Below the pieces are notes generated by a model, which had not been told where the DNA came from, did not search any database, and saw only the letters and a program-made list of their open reading frames with translations. From the NCBI GenBank assembly GCA_027605045.1, contig JAQFWX010000004.1, forward strand, positions 2,056,683 through 2,120,682: a stretch of 64,000 bases of DNA, given 5' to 3'. Positions 62,499 to 64,000 of the stretch are shown one piece after another. The position numbers were made by a program, and so were the translations under genes. The first letter of the stretch is position 1; every line of letters begins with the position of its first letter. This DNA is from Phallus indusiatus. Lineage: Eukaryota; Basidiomycota; Agaricomycetes; Phallales; Phallaceae.

Positions 62499-64000
62499 AT
62501 GGAGCCAGAGAAATATTCTGACGCAGGCAAAGAAGTAAGAGTTCTGTCTTTTACAATCCTGTTTTAGTTCAAATAAACAACTTACATTAGTCTCCCTTTC
62601 AAACGGAACATTGCTCGAGTCCCCTATCGCCTGCTGATGCTAGAAACCTTGTTCAAGTAAGAAATGGTACAGCTCATATTCCTCCTGTTTCTACTTGCAT
62701 CCTATTGAATGTCTTTCCCTAGCTGCGTTTTCAGCTGCGGCGAGGGAAGGGAAACTCAATCCCTGGTCCAAAGACTCGTTCTATCTTTATCTAATGTGTT
62801 TGTAAGTATCATGGACAACTATCCCGTAACTGTTTGTAATCTGCTATCCGCAGTACCTCTTTCTTATGCGCGTGAGTTTTCTCGGTCGAATCTAACGTTT
62901 TACGAATAATCACAAATGATCTAGATGTGCAAACGGCTATGTGAGTCCACACATTTAGCTTGCCAACAGTTACTAGAGCATCATGCAGGATGGTTCATTA
63001 ATGACGGCCATCAATTCAGTCGGTATCAAACCTCGTGTTTATTTATGATATTCCTGATAACCTTTTTAGATGCCTTTCTATCAAAGTCGCTTCAATGCGG
63101 GCACTTTAGGTTCCACTACTGGTTTGATATTCTCGATGTGCGTTTTGAGTACCCGGGTTACGGTTACGTTTATCCTAAACTGACGTCTCCTCAGGTATAC
63201 AATTGGTGGTCTAGTCGGACCCTTCTTCGCCGGTCCTTTGACAGATTCCAGGGTAGGTCGAAAAGGAGCGATGCAAACTGGGGCTTTTTTGATTTGCATT
63301 GGTGAGCCAGGAACATTGGCAGTAGTTCCGGCTACTAACGACATCTCCAACGCTTATGTAGGTGCTGCTGTTATAGCATCTTCAATGAAGAAACCTCAGT
63401 TTATTTTGGGACGTTTTATTCTGGGATTCGGTGTGAGTTGAATTAATCTTAGTACTTGATAGCTAATGAAATATAATCCGGCATATAGGTCAGTATCCTT
63501 ACCTGCGCCGCGCCGTCATACATCGTAGAGGTGTCTCCTCCGCAGTGGAGGGGTCGCTTGACAGCCATTTATAACCTAGGCATGTTTGCTAAATTTTCCT
63601 CGATTATGTACACTCATTTTTTAAACAGGCTGGTTTGGAGGGTCTATTCCTGCGGCTGCCATTACGTTAGGGTGCCAAAGCATTCAATCAGACTGGTCTT
63701 GGCGTCTCCCTCTTATTTTCCAGGTAACATTTTATGTTTAATTTTGGGAATATTGTCATCCTTACTGCTATTTATAGGCCGCGCCATCAGTCGTCGTTAT
63801 AATAACTGTGTTTTTCCTTCCAGAGAGTCCCAGATGGCTTATTGCCAACTCTCGAGACGAAGAAGCTCTTGCTTTCTTGATCAGGTTTCACGGAAACAGA
63901 GATCCCAATAATCCTGTGGTCAAACTGGAATGGTGAATTGATATCTCATTCTGTTTATTATTTCTGAAGTTGCCCCTAGGCAAGAGTTTAAGGAGAATAT
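62499..64000 (+). CDS. MFS sugar transporter (partial, 3' end beyond window)
   Basis: This major-facilitator sugar:proton symporter-like permease belongs to the fungal hexose/disaccharide group. The start at 62499 gives MEPEKYSDAGKE, spliced to an N-terminal cytosolic segment and then SKDSFYLYLMCL, the first helix. GYDGSLMTAINS follows with an intron on either side, then MPFYQSRFNAGTLGSTTGLIF. Then come GPFFAGPLTDSRVGRKGAM (the D-R-x-G-R loop between helices 2 and 3), FILGRFILGFGVS (the GR motif) and EVSPPQWRGRLTAIYNLGW. The intron there (63580-63628) starts GCATGT, a GC-AG intron, because only it keeps NLGWFGGSIPAAAITLG in frame. FLPESPRWLI ends the central loop. The gene leaves the window in the loop after KLEWQEFKENI. 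Confidence 0.92.

Overview
The window is nuclear DNA of a filamentous basidiomycete, most probably an Agaricomycete. Genes are packed closely on both strands, and nearly every one is cut by short introns (about 45-70 bp, GT..AG with pyrimidine-rich acceptors). The proteins are fungal: a division-1 chitin synthase, a Pho81-type SPX-ankyrin protein, a Bem1/Scd2 scaffold, RHEB, Not3 and Mrc1. I found no mobile element, CRISPR array, rRNA or convincing tRNA. Exon models were rebuilt by hand from reading frame, splice signals and family resemblance; most were checked for phase, but exon edges may be off by a base or two.

Layout. 1-9.9 kb: eS25 (cut by the left edge), a mitochondrial PPR-like protein with two probable frameshifts, AMMECR1, the replication-checkpoint mediator Mrc1/claspin, and ribosomal protein uL3. 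10-19.4 kb: L-2-hydroxyglutarate dehydrogenase head-to-head with a TTC4/Cns1 co-chaperone, a gene-poor stretch with two doubtful small genes, complex I subunit NDUFA12, a TIM-barrel isomerase/dehydratase and glucosidase II beta. 19.6-33.4 kb: a Pho80/Pcl-type cyclin, an orphan seven-helix membrane protein, mitochondrial bL12m, Not3, Bem1/Scd2, a Rab-type GTPase with a large insertion, mitochondrial mL40 and eS7. 34-49.5 kb: THO2, GTP cyclohydrolase I, Pho81, PEX12 and a DUF336/UPF0303 protein. 49.9-64 kb: chitin synthase, a RING-finger protein, a Spo12-like protein, RHEB, a GH2 beta-mannosidase and a divergent MFS sugar transporter cut by the right edge.

Most genes are housekeeping: translation, mitochondrial ribosome and respiration, mRNA export and decay, ER glycoprotein quality control, peroxisome import, polarity and wall synthesis. 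Functionally suggestive neighbours are the cytosolic beta-mannosidase beside a sugar transporter, and two PHO-pathway-type proteins (Pho81 and a Pho80-like cyclin) 22 kb apart. Structural oddities include three GC-AG introns, very small first coding exons (3, 5 and 6 nt), a 10-nt internal exon, a Rab GTPase with about 130 extra residues between its G4 and G5 boxes, and small indels that break frame in two genes. I found no clear evidence of a new multi-gene system.
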